A stretch of DNA of 64,000 nucleotides, from positions 1,426,404 to 1,490,403 of the forward strand of contig NZ_LMUX01000021.1 in assembly GCF_009765705.1 (NCBI RefSeq), read 5' to 3'. The notes beneath the pieces were generated by a model, which was not told the DNA's origin, ran no database searches, and saw only the letters and a list, made by a program, of their open reading frames with translations. Numbering within the stretch: position 1 is the first letter of the stretch; the number at the start of each line of letters is the position of its first letter. Of this stretch, positions 52,902 through 61,382 are shown piece after piece. The position numbers were made by a program, and so were the translations under genes. This stretch comes from Burkholderia sp. L27(2015). Its GTDB lineage: Bacteria > Pseudomonadota > Gammaproteobacteria > Burkholderiales > Burkholderiaceae.

Positions 52902-54740
52902 ATGAGTCTACTAGACAGCATCGATTCACCAACACACTTACGTAACTTGGCCGAGGCAGACCTCCAGAATGTCGCCGACGAACTTCGCGACTTCATTCTG
53001 GAGAGCGTATCGACAACGGGCGGTCACCTTGCACCCAGCCTTGGCACAGTCGAATTGACAGTAGCACTGCACTACGTTTTCGACACGCCAAGAGACAGGC
53101 TGGTCTGGGATGTCGGCCACCAGAGCTACTCCCATAAGATCCTGACGGGGCGCAAACGTGGCATGGCCACGTTGCGCAAGATCGGTGGCATGGCAGGCTT
53201 TCCCTCGCGCGATGAATCACCCTACGACACGTTCGTGGGGGGGCATGCCGGGACGTCCATTTCTGCTGCGGTCGGCATGGCACTGGGTTTGCGCAATCGC
53301 GATGCACACGTCGTCGCCATAATCGGCGATGGCGCGCTATCTGCGGGCATGGCATACGAGGCGCTCAATCACGCGGGCGCCTGCAAGGATTTGCCCCTCA
53401 CCATCATCCTGAATGACAATGGGATGTCGATCTCGCCAGCCGTCGGCGCATTGAATGATCATCTTCAAAGCCTGACGCGGGATGGCCGCGAAGCGCGCAA
53501 TATCGATGTGCCAGATAGCGTCGGCGCGCCGATACTGCCCTTTGAGAACGCGCCGTCGTCGACGCTTTTCGAGGATCTGGGATTGGACTATTCCGGTCCG
53601 ATAGACGGACACAATATTGCGGAGCTGATTGTCGCGTTACGGGCGGCCAGGAATCTTAAACGCCCTCACGTACTTCACATCGTCACGCAGAAAGGCCGTG
53701 GGTACCGCCGAGCTGAATTGGACCCGATAACCTACCACGGACCGGGTCCGTTCAAGCTTGATACCGGCGTCGTTGCATCGACAGGCGGCAAGCGTACTTA
53801 CAGCCAGGTGTTCGGACAGTGGCTTTGTGACACCGCGAAAGACGACGAGCGCGTCATCGGTATCACGCCCGCCATGAGGGAGGGGTCACAACTCGTCGAA
53901 TTCGAAAAGCTGTTTCCCGAGCGTTACATCGACGTTGGCATTGCCGAGCAGCACGCGGTCACTGTAGCAGGCGGTCTCGCGGTGGAAGGAATGCGCCCCG
54001 TCGTGGCGATCTATTCGACCTTTCTGCAGCGAGGCTATGACCAACTGATCCACGATATTGCGCTGCAAAACCTGCCGGTTCTGTTCGCGGTGGACCGTGC
54101 CGGTATTGCGGGCAGCGACGGTGCTACGCATTTGGGCGCTTTCGATATTGCCGCATTGCGCTGCGTGCCAAACATGGTGGTGATGACGCCGTCCGACGAA
54201 AAAGAGTGCTATCAGATGCTCAACACGGGTCTCGCCTACTCGGGCCCGTGCGCCGTACGATATCCGCGCGCGACGGGCGCGTCCGAGACGATAACGCGCA
54301 CCACGGAAACGCTACCCATCGGTCGGGGCGTAGTTCGCCGTGTTTCCACAAAGCACGATGGCCTACGGGTGGCGTTGGTGGCATTTGGCCCGCTGCTCTC
54401 GGTGGCGATGGAGGTGGCTCAGGAAATCGATGCTACGGTGGTCAATATGCGTTTCGTCAAGCCGCTGGACGAGGACCTGCTTTTGACGGTGGCGAAGGGT
54501 CACGACATCATCGTAACGCTTGAAGAAGCGATGATTGCCGGTGGCGCCGGCTCGGCATGCGCCGAGTGCATTGCGGCTGAAGGACTGCCGGTCCGTGTTC
54601 TTCGCCTGGGGCTTGCCGATGAATTTGTTCTGCACGGCGACCGCACGAAGTTATTGGCGATGTGCGGGTTGGATGCAGCGGGAATTTTCGAATCCATACG
54701 CGTCTTCGCGCAACGTGCTGAGGTGCTGGACGCGGTTTAA
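52902..54740 (+). CDS. dxs: 1-deoxy-D-xylulose-5-phosphate synthase
   Basis: Joins pyruvate and glyceraldehyde 3-phosphate on ThDP, the first step of isoprenoid, thiamine and pyridoxal precursor synthesis. The 612 residues include His42 in TTGGHLAPSLGTVELT, IGDGALSAGM with NDN at 171-173 (ThDP/Mg), catalytic Glu349 in DVGIAEQHAVT, Arg377 in FLQRGYDQ, and DRAGIAGSDGATHLGAFD. Oddities: the usual GHSSTS is GHAGTS (115-118), and the loop between NDN and GPIDGH is about a dozen residues shorter than in E. coli DXS. It starts 57 bp after aceE with a poor ribosome site. A spare copy is likely, since the housekeeping dxs usually sits with ispA/xseB. Confidence 0.93.
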   Translation: MSLLDSIDSPTHLRNLAEADLQNVADELRDFILESVSTTGGHLAPSLGTVELTVALHYVFDTPRDRLVWDVGHQSYSHKILTGRKRGMATLRKIGGMAGFPSRDESPYDTFVGGHAGTSISAAVGMALGLRNRDAHVVAIIGDGALSAGMAYEALNHAGACKDLPLTIILNDNGMSISPAVGALNDHLQSLTRDGREARNIDVPDSVGAPILPFENAPSSTLFEDLGLDYSGPIDGHNIAELIVALRAARNLKRPHVLHIVTQKGRGYRRAELDPITYHGPGPFKLDTGVVASTGGKRTYSQVFGQWLCDTAKDDERVIGITPAMREGSQLVEFEKLFPERYIDVGIAEQHAVTVAGGLAVEGMRPVVAIYSTFLQRGYDQLIHDIALQNLPVLFAVDRAGIAGSDGATHLGAFDIAALRCVPNMVVMTPSDEKECYQMLNTGLAYSGPCAVRYPRATGASETITRTTETLPIGRGVVRRVSTKHDGLRVALVAFGPLLSVAMEVAQEIDATVVNMRFVKPLDEDLLLTVAKGHDIIVTLEEAMIAGGAGSACAECIAAEGLPVRVLRLGLADEFVLHGDRTKLLAMCGLDAAGIFESIRVFAQRAEVLDAV

Positions 54741-54792
54741 GGGATGCACAGGCCGGGTCGAGAGGTGTAGCCAGCGGCAGTTGTATCGAGAG

Positions 54793-55338
54793 TCAGGCTA
54801 TCGCGAGGTACAGCTCTCTATAAGCTTCAACGAGGTCGTTGAGGCTAAACGACCGGTTCAGACCGCTTGGATTTGGAAGTAGCCACACCGCCGAGCCTCC
54901 AAACGTGGAGGATTGGCGGCCCCAATGGATCTCACGCTGACCGGAAATGGCGGCATATGCGGCTTTCCCCAAGAACGCAATATAGGCCGGGTGATGAAAT
55001 TCGATTTTGTCCCGCAGCGCCGCAGTCGAATCACGGAACTCATGGGACGATAGTTGATCGGCGCGCGCCGTAGGCCGGCTGACAACGGTGGTCAGTCCGC
55101 ATCGATGCTTAAGTAGATCCCTGTCGTTTGCCGGTCGCATTTGCTCAGGCGTGAAACCTGCCAGGTGCAAGACCCGCCAAAATCGGTTGCTGTGGCCTTC
55201 GAAATGATGGCCCGTTGCCACCGCTCGCATACCGGGGTTAATGCCGCAGAAAACCACCGCCAAACCGGCTGCCATCACGTCTGGCAGTGCTTGATCCGGG
55301 GTTCGAGAGTTCTGGCCGCTAAGGGAGTCAGGTTGCAT
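54793..55338 (-). CDS. mug: Mug-type G:T/U mismatch-specific DNA glycosylase
   Basis: A 181-residue DNA-repair enzyme of the uracil-DNA-glycosylase superfamily, family 2. Motif 1 is VVFCGINPGMRAVATGHHFE (with the Mug-type Asn) and motif 2 is WLLPNPSGLN. HSNRFWRVLHLAGFTPEQMR is typical. It removes uracil, thymine mispaired with G, and bulky pyrimidine adducts. It lies between dxs and sucA but on the other strand, convergent with dxs, so it is not part of the ThDP-enzyme transcript. Confidence 0.9.
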   Translation of the reverse strand: MQPDSLSGQNSRTPDQALPDVMAAGLAVVFCGINPGMRAVATGHHFEGHSNRFWRVLHLAGFTPEQMRPANDRDLLKHRCGLTTVVSRPTARADQLSSHEFRDSTAALRDKIEFHHPAYIAFLGKAAYAAISGQREIHWGRQSSTFGGSAVWLLPNPSGLNRSFSLNDLVEAYRELYLAIA

Positions 55339-55706
55339 TTGCGAATTCTGCGCGATGGGCGGGGGTGAGCGGCAAGAAAATTGTCGTGTGGCCGGAAATG
55401 AACAAGAAATGTCCCCGAACCATCACAGGTAGAGCCTCCGGGAAAACCCGTAAAACATACACTGTTCTTACCGGCGCTCAAAAGATCGCCGGTCCTGGCG
55501 GGCACAGGGGCTTGGCGACAGAAGTCGCGGGGTCTTGCACAAGTTGAAGCGGGCGGGATGGCAACGAACACTGCCGTCTTTCGCATTCGGATCTTTGTCT
55601 TCGTGTACCTGTGGACGCACTGGGTTGACCGGTGCAGCAACGGGTGTTGCCCTGGGTAAATTCGTGGCAGATATCGGGCATGAGCCCGGCTGAGGACAAA
55701 GTCATC
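55339..55706. other. Divergent region, mug / sucA
   Basis: A 368-bp gap with no convincing gene. It must hold the sucA promoter, as sucA cannot be read from the ilvB-dxs transcript without passing the antisense mug gene. No strong -35/-10 pair stands out, and the CTATCT...AGATAG sites seen before ilvB are absent. Confidence 0.4.
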
Positions 55707-58532
55707 ATGATGATCAGGAATCGGAATACCTCCTTCCTATTTGGAGGCAATGCGCCTTACGTCGAGGAGCAATACGAGGCTTACCTCACCGACCCCAACG
55801 CGGTGTCGGACGAGTGGCGTGGTTATTTCGACGCGTTGCAGGGCGTGCCCGCCGGTGACGGTTCGGATGCTGGGGACGTTGCCCACGCGCCGGTTGTCTC
55901 CCGTTTCGTGGCATTGGCGAAGCAGCCGCGAGCCGCAGGACGCTCGGACACCGACGTACGGAGTTTCGCCCGCAAGCAGCTCGCCGTACAGGCCCTAATC
56001 TCCGCCTATCGCATGGTGGGCACCCGCAATGCGCGTCTGGATCCGCTGCGCTGGACTGCGCCGGTTCCCGTGCCTGAATTGAATCCGAGCTACTACGATC
56101 TGTCCCACGCGGACATGAGCACGAAGTTCGACAAGTCGGACACCCATTTTTCGGATGATGATACGACGCTCGCTGAGACGGTGCAGGCGCTGTCAGAGAC
56201 CTATTGCGGCACGCTAGGCGCCGAGTTCATGCATCTTGCGGATTCGACTCAGCGTGGCTGGTGGCAGATGCGCCTCGAATCTTCGCGCTCGAAAGCGAAG
56301 CTGGATACCGGTGACAAGCTGCACATCCTTGAGCGCCTGACCGCGGCCGAGGGCCTTGAAAAGTATCTGCATGCCCGCTTCGTCGGGCAGAAGCGCTTTT
56401 CGCTCGAAGGGGGCGAATCGCTGATTGTGCTGTTGGATGAGCTGGTTGCGTATGGTGCTACGAAGGGCGTCAAGAGTTCGATCCTGGGTATGGCGCACCG
56501 TGGGCGTTTGAACGTCCTCGTCAATATTGTCGGCAAACCGCCGGCAGCCTTGTTCGACGAATTCGAGGGAAAAACGGCGAATCTGCTTCCGGCCGGCGAC
56601 GTCAAGTATCACAAAGGCTTCACCGGCTTGCTTCCCACTGCAACGGGGCCGGCCGAGGTGACGCTGGCGTTTAACCCGTCGCACCTGGAAATCGTCAACC
56701 CGGTCGTGCAAGGTATCGCTCGCGCTCGCGCCGACGTGTTGGGGCAAGGTGCAAGCGTAGTCCTGCCGGTGGAGATTCACGGGGACTCAGCCATTTCGGG
56801 GCAAGGTATCGTCATGGAGACGATGAACCTCTCCAATACGCGGGGCTACGGTACGGGCGGCACGATCCACGTGGTTGTGAATAACCAGGTTGGCTTTACC
56901 ACGTCCCATCCGGAAGATGTGCGGTCTTCGTTCTATTGCACCGACATCGCCAAGATGATCGAGGCGCCGGTGCTGCACGTGAATGGTGACGACCCCGAGG
57001 CAGTGATTGCCGCGACGCGCCTGGCAATCGATTTCCGCGCGACATTCCAGAAGAGCGTGGTGATCGATCTGGTGTGTTTCCGACGCCATGGCCATCAGGA
57101 GCAGGACACACCGAACATCACGCAACCGATGATGTATCGCTCCATTGCCGGGCATCCGGGTATCCGCGCCCTCTATGCAAAGAAGCTTGTGGACGAAGGG
57201 GTCGCGACGATGGAGGATGTGGAGAAGTATGTCCACGACTATCGTGAACGCCTTGAGGTCGTGCAAACTGCAGAAGAGCAGAACCCCGCCGATAAAAACA
57301 GCGAAGAGGTGAGCTGGCCGCAACTACTGGATGGAAATGTTGGGCGTATCACTTACGCGCCGCCTTTGCCGGACCTGGTGCAAAAACTCGCACTCAAGAT
57401 CACGAACGTTCCCGAGCAACTCTCGCTGCACCCGCTTGTCGGGAAGGTCGTGAGCGCGCGCCGCGAGATGGCGGAAGGCAAGCGCCCGCTGGACTGGGGT
57501 ATGGCCGAGCATCTGGCGTTCGCCTCGCTGCTCAGCGTGGGTATTGATGTTCGCTTAAGCGGGCAGGACAGTGAACGCGGTACGTTCAGCCACCGTCACG
57601 CTGTACTCCATGATCAGAAGCGGTCGATTCGAGGGGACGGCACTTATATCCCCCTGGATCATGTCTCGGATGGCCAAGGACGGTTCTCGGTGATCAATTC
57701 GGTTCTTTCTGAGTCTGCGGTCCTGGGGTTTGAGTACGGTTACTCGGTCGTGCGACAAAATGCACTCGTACTCTGGGAAGCGCAGTTCGGCGACTTCGCA
57801 AACGGTGCGCAGGTTGTCATCGACAATTTTCTTTCGGCTGGCGCTGCCAAGTGGGGGCAACATAGCGGTGTAACGATGCTGCTTCCGCACGGTCAGGACG
57901 GACAAGGTCCGGAGCACGCGTCTGCGCGTCTTGAGCGGTATCTGCAACTCTGCGCACAAGAAAACATGCGCGTTTGCCAGCCCACGACGCCGGCACAGAT
58001 GTTCCATCTGCTGCGCCTGCAGGCCGTGGCCCAGGATCGGGTTCCGCTCATCGTGATGACGCCGAAGTCCCTTCTGCGGCATCCAGAGGCTGTCAGCAGC
58101 CTTGAGGATCTCGCCACGGGGCGATTCAACGAGATTCTGGCCGAGACGCCTACGAAGGAGCAAGCATCGAAGGTCGATCGTGTCATTCTCTGTTCCGGCA
58201 AAGTCTACGTCGAGCTTCTAGACCGTCGTCGCAAAGCCAAGAAAGACAATATCGCGCTGATCCGCGTTGAACAGCTGTATCCGTTCCCCGCGCAGCAGAT
58301 CGCTGCGGAGCTGGAGCGCTATCCGAATCTGAAGAGCGTTGTCTGGTGTCAGGAAGAGTCGAAGAACCAGGGCGCCTGGAACTTCGTCATGGAACAACTG
58401 CAGGAAATTGTGAAGGCCCCCGCAGCGCTGCGCTATGTCGGGCCTGAGGCAACCGCATCGACGGCGCCGGGTTACGCGTCGATGCACGTTGCACGGCAGG
58501 AAAAATTCCTCCACGCAGCGATTGAAGAGTGA
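55707..58532 (+). CDS. sucA: 2-oxoglutarate dehydrogenase E1 component
   Basis: The ThDP subunit of the TCA-cycle complex. About 941 residues, close to other E1o proteins. The N-terminus SFLFGGNAPYVEEQYEAYL is the E2-binding opening typical of E1o. Further marks are SILGMAHRGRLNVLVNIVGK, FNPSHLEIVNPVVQG, NNQVGFTTSHPEDVRS, GTFSHRHAVLHDQ and the C-terminal CQEESKNQGAWNFV. Three near-invariant segments are altered: GDAA is GDSA (359-362), GHNE is GHQE (462-465), and PHGYEGQGPEHSS is PHGQDGQGPEHAS (727-739). No sucB or lpd follows. The start is the ATG at 55707; 55710 and 55680 are possible. Confidence 0.93.
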   Translation: MMIRNRNTSFLFGGNAPYVEEQYEAYLTDPNAVSDEWRGYFDALQGVPAGDGSDAGDVAHAPVVSRFVALAKQPRAAGRSDTDVRSFARKQLAVQALISAYRMVGTRNARLDPLRWTAPVPVPELNPSYYDLSHADMSTKFDKSDTHFSDDDTTLAETVQALSETYCGTLGAEFMHLADSTQRGWWQMRLESSRSKAKLDTGDKLHILERLTAAEGLEKYLHARFVGQKRFSLEGGESLIVLLDELVAYGATKGVKSSILGMAHRGRLNVLVNIVGKPPAALFDEFEGKTANLLPAGDVKYHKGFTGLLPTATGPAEVTLAFNPSHLEIVNPVVQGIARARADVLGQGASVVLPVEIHGDSAISGQGIVMETMNLSNTRGYGTGGTIHVVVNNQVGFTTSHPEDVRSSFYCTDIAKMIEAPVLHVNGDDPEAVIAATRLAIDFRATFQKSVVIDLVCFRRHGHQEQDTPNITQPMMYRSIAGHPGIRALYAKKLVDEGVATMEDVEKYVHDYRERLEVVQTAEEQNPADKNSEEVSWPQLLDGNVGRITYAPPLPDLVQKLALKITNVPEQLSLHPLVGKVVSARREMAEGKRPLDWGMAEHLAFASLLSVGIDVRLSGQDSERGTFSHRHAVLHDQKRSIRGDGTYIPLDHVSDGQGRFSVINSVLSESAVLGFEYGYSVVRQNALVLWEAQFGDFANGAQVVIDNFLSAGAAKWGQHSGVTMLLPHGQDGQGPEHASARLERYLQLCAQENMRVCQPTTPAQMFHLLRLQAVAQDRVPLIVMTPKSLLRHPEAVSSLEDLATGRFNEILAETPTKEQASKVDRVILCSGKVYVELLDRRRKAKKDNIALIRVEQLYPFPAQQIAAELERYPNLKSVVWCQEESKNQGAWNFVMEQLQEIVKAPAALRYVGPEATASTAPGYASMHVARQEKFLHAAIEE

Positions 58533-58554
58533 ACGCAGCAAACCTACGCACAAG

Positions 58555-58590
58555 GGCGAATCGGAGGCAAAAAGGTGTCGTCGATTCGCC
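58555..58590. promoter_or_regulatory. Inverted repeat after sucA
   Basis: Perfect 9-bp arms GGCGAATCG (58555-58563) and CGATTCGCC (58582-58590) around an 18-base loop, 22 bp after the sucA stop. There is no T-run, so it could be a factor-dependent terminator, an mRNA stabiliser or an operator for the next gene. Confidence 0.4.
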
Positions 58591-58757
58591 TGCGCGGTAA
58601 CTGATTGATCTAAAAGAAGATTTTCAGAGGTGGCTACTGAGGGGGATAAATCTGCCTACAATGCATTTATCGACGCCAAAGACATTCTCGCAACTGCTCG
58701 CGATCTTCTGCATCTCGGTACTGAAAACGGGCCGCGTCGAGCCAGGAAGACTAAAAA

Positions 58758-59870
58758 ATGAAAGTAGCGATCGTGGTTTTCGACGGCGTGCAAGCATTGG
58801 ACGTGGCGGGTCCGGTTGACGTGTTTGCGGAGGCCAATACCTTTTTACCTGCGCACCAACATTATGAAATCGCTCTTGTCGGAGTTCGGGGCGGCAACGT
58901 CGTTTGTTCCAGTGGACTAGGTATCAATGTTCCGTTCGACTACACGTCTTATGCCGGCGACTGCGATTTACTGCTTGTAGCAGGCGGCCCCAGACTGCCG
59001 GAGGCCAAGCCCGAGCGGGAATTCCTGAACTGGATTCGAACCCGGGCCAATAATGCAAGACGGTTTGGTTCCGTCTGTAACGGCGTTTTTCTGCTGGCGC
59101 ATGCGGGTCTGCTCGATGACAAAGTCGTAACCACCCATTGGAACGACGCGAAACGTCTCAGTGACCAGTTTCCGAATACGACGGTAAGGCCCGATAAGAT
59201 TTTCGTGCGCGACGACCGCCTCTTTACTTCAGCAGGCGTAACCGCCGGTATCGATCTTTGTCTGTCACTTGTGGCGGAAGACTTTGGCCACGATCTGGCC
59301 GTCAAGGTGGCCAAGCGTCTCGTGGTTTATATCCACCGCGAAGGCGGCCAATCACAATACAGTCCCTTTCTTGCGGCTGGGCCGGACGAACACTCTATCG
59401 TCGGCCGGGTGCAGCGGTACGTTACGACTCACATTGCGGACATGCTGTCCATCGAACAGATCGCGGATGCGGTTTCAGTGAGCCGTCGAACGATCTCAAG
59501 GGTATTTGCGAAGTACGTGCAAGTTACGCCATCCGTATTTGTCGAACAGGTGCGAGTGGACTTTGCAAGGAAGCTTCTTGAAGAGACTGATGTTCCGTTG
59601 AAGACGGTGGCGTTCCAATGCGGATTTCATAGTGCGACCCATATGAGGATGAGCTTTGCGCGCCGGCTGGATATCACGCCCAAGCAGTACCGCGAACACT
59701 TCCGTGATACTGAGGTCACTGCAAAAACCATCGGTATGGATCCGGACGTTGAAAACCAGGACGTTGAAAAGCTGACTTTCCCGCAGAACCCATTGTCCAG
59801 CGAAGGGATAATGCCAGCTTCAAAGAAACGGGATGCCGCTCGAGGGACTGTGATCCGAGCCGTCGCCTAA
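58758..59870 (+). CDS. GlxA-type AraC regulator with DJ-1/PfpI domain (copy 2)
   Basis: Paralogue of the regulator at 46535-47563, alike along the whole length: MKVAIVVFDGVQALDVAGPV, LLLVAGGPRLPEA, GSVCNGVFLLAHAGLLDD, and the AraC domain SIEQIADAVSVSRRTISRVF, LKTVAFQCGFHSATHMRMSF, DITPKQYR. It has 370 residues, with an extra Lys/Arg-containing tail of about 50 residues after the DNA-binding domain that copy 1 lacks. It lies 225 bp after sucA on the same strand and closes the ThDP-enzyme island. A likely regulator of sucA or of the whole island. Confidence 0.9.
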   Translation: MKVAIVVFDGVQALDVAGPVDVFAEANTFLPAHQHYEIALVGVRGGNVVCSSGLGINVPFDYTSYAGDCDLLLVAGGPRLPEAKPEREFLNWIRTRANNARRFGSVCNGVFLLAHAGLLDDKVVTTHWNDAKRLSDQFPNTTVRPDKIFVRDDRLFTSAGVTAGIDLCLSLVAEDFGHDLAVKVAKRLVVYIHREGGQSQYSPFLAAGPDEHSIVGRVQRYVTTHIADMLSIEQIADAVSVSRRTISRVFAKYVQVTPSVFVEQVRVDFARKLLEETDVPLKTVAFQCGFHSATHMRMSFARRLDITPKQYREHFRDTEVTAKTIGMDPDVENQDVEKLTFPQNPLSSEGIMPASKKRDAARGTVIRAVA

Positions 59871-59942
59871 ACAAGCATCCAGATACGGCCCCGTGCGTGA
59901 TGCACTTTCGGGGCTCTCGACAGGGCCCAAGGCGATACGTAG

Positions 59943-61355
59943 TCACACCCGATAGTCGGCCGCGAAGTCCTCGTCCGTGCGGGCTTCAAGGCGGCCATTT
60001 CGGCATGCAGTGGAAAAAGCTTCATAATCCGATTCAACTTGATCCGCATAGCCTTGGGCGTACTTGGTCAACGATTCGATAAGGCGGTCGCTGTGCCCGA
60101 TGTAAGCCGCGACTTCAATTGCCTTACCGCTGGCTTTCGCGTGCGCGCGAGCAAGTATCCAGCCGCACAGACGCGCGTATCCCTCGAGTAAATTGTTGTC
60201 AAACATCTCCACATTTGCGGAGAGTTTCATGTCCCTCAATTGGCGGAAATAGACATGACGCCCCGAGGGTGCCGTGGCCCATCCCAGGAACACGTCGCTT
60301 GCCGCCTGTAGAACCCGCTGGCCTCTGACGACTCGTTCACCCTCGTGCTCAAGGCGAGCCGCGTCGAAGTATTGACTGATGACCGATGGCCGTGCCTCCT
60401 TTATTTGAAGGAACATCGGTTTTCCCAGTTCGTCAGTCATCAACAAAACAAGGCATCGCGTGCCAACGCTGCCGACTCCCACAACTTTGAAGACTAGGTC
60501 CTCGGCGGTGAAGTGATGGAGCAACGCGCGACGCTCAGGAGCCAACGTCTGGACATATTGTGGGAATACCTCTGCAATCAGGGGCCGCCAGTCACCGAGC
60601 TTGTACCAGCCGTCCTCCTTGTCTAACAAAGAATTAACGCCATGAAGATGGAAAATTGCTGGCGGCATGTCACGAATAATCCACGTCTGTGCGTCAAGCT
60701 CGGCCATCTTTTCGAGCAGGCTTTCGCTCGTCCGACTCGCGGCTTTCTCCATCCCGCGTCGAATCGCAGCTCGACGTTCAGGCGTCACCGCCGTCTCCAA
60801 CATCAGTTCGAACGTAATGCGCTCGTACCATAGCTCGAGCGCGCTGTACTGCGCGTATTGCCATAGGCGGTCTCGGTAGGAAGAGACTACGGTCTCCACT
60901 AGTGTGCTTGCGGTTGCTCGGCCCAGCCGCATGTGGCGTGCTGCGACGACGAAGCTCGCGGTCAACCGCTTTAGATCCCACTCCCAAGGTCCCAGCGCGA
61001 CTTCATCAAAATCGTTGAGGTCGAAGACCAACTGTCGTTCGGGTGTCGCGAACCCACCGAAATTTGCGAGATGCCCATCGCCGCAAATCGGCATGACCAT
61101 TCCTGTGTTGGGAATCTGGCCTAGGTCATGCGCTTGAAGGATGGCGCTGCCTCGAAAAAAAGTGAAGGGCGATGCGAGCATTCGTCCATATCTGAGCGGG
61201 ATAAGCTTGGCGACTCTGGCCTCACTGTTTTTCTGCAGCAAATCGATGGGGTCTCTTTCCAGTTTTCCAACATACCTGTGATCGCGCCTGCTCATGCGCG
61301 TGCGAACAGCACGGCCTTCTGCCGCCCGAAGAGTCGCTCGATTCTCTGCTTTCAT
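59943..61355 (-). CDS. DUF2252 protein (kinase-like fold)
   Basis: A 470-residue cytoplasmic protein of the DUF2252 family. Typical stretches are MLASPFTFFRGSAILQAHDL, MPICGDGHLANFGGFATPER and VFDLNDFDEVALGPWEWDLK, which resemble the catalytic loop and metal-binding DFD motif of aminoglycoside-phosphotransferase-like kinases, and FLQIKEARPSVISQY near residue 310. Biochemical function is unknown. The ATG has GGGGA 6 bp upstream. Convergent with glxA-2 and just downstream of the small exported protein on the same strand. Confidence 0.85.
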   Translation of the reverse strand: MKAENRATLRAAEGRAVRTRMSRRDHRYVGKLERDPIDLLQKNSEARVAKLIPLRYGRMLASPFTFFRGSAILQAHDLGQIPNTGMVMPICGDGHLANFGGFATPERQLVFDLNDFDEVALGPWEWDLKRLTASFVVAARHMRLGRATASTLVETVVSSYRDRLWQYAQYSALELWYERITFELMLETAVTPERRAAIRRGMEKAASRTSESLLEKMAELDAQTWIIRDMPPAIFHLHGVNSLLDKEDGWYKLGDWRPLIAEVFPQYVQTLAPERRALLHHFTAEDLVFKVVGVGSVGTRCLVLLMTDELGKPMFLQIKEARPSVISQYFDAARLEHEGERVVRGQRVLQAASDVFLGWATAPSGRHVYFRQLRDMKLSANVEMFDNNLLEGYARLCGWILARAHAKASGKAIEVAAYIGHSDRLIESLTKYAQGYADQVESDYEAFSTACRNGRLEARTDEDFAADYRV

Positions 61356-61382
61356 TTGAATCCCCGGGCGATACCGCTCCTG

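Noticed and set aside
58555-58590. Rho-independent terminator after sucA
   Set aside because: The 9-bp arms are perfect but the loop is long (18) and no T-run follows, so it was listed only as an inverted repeat.
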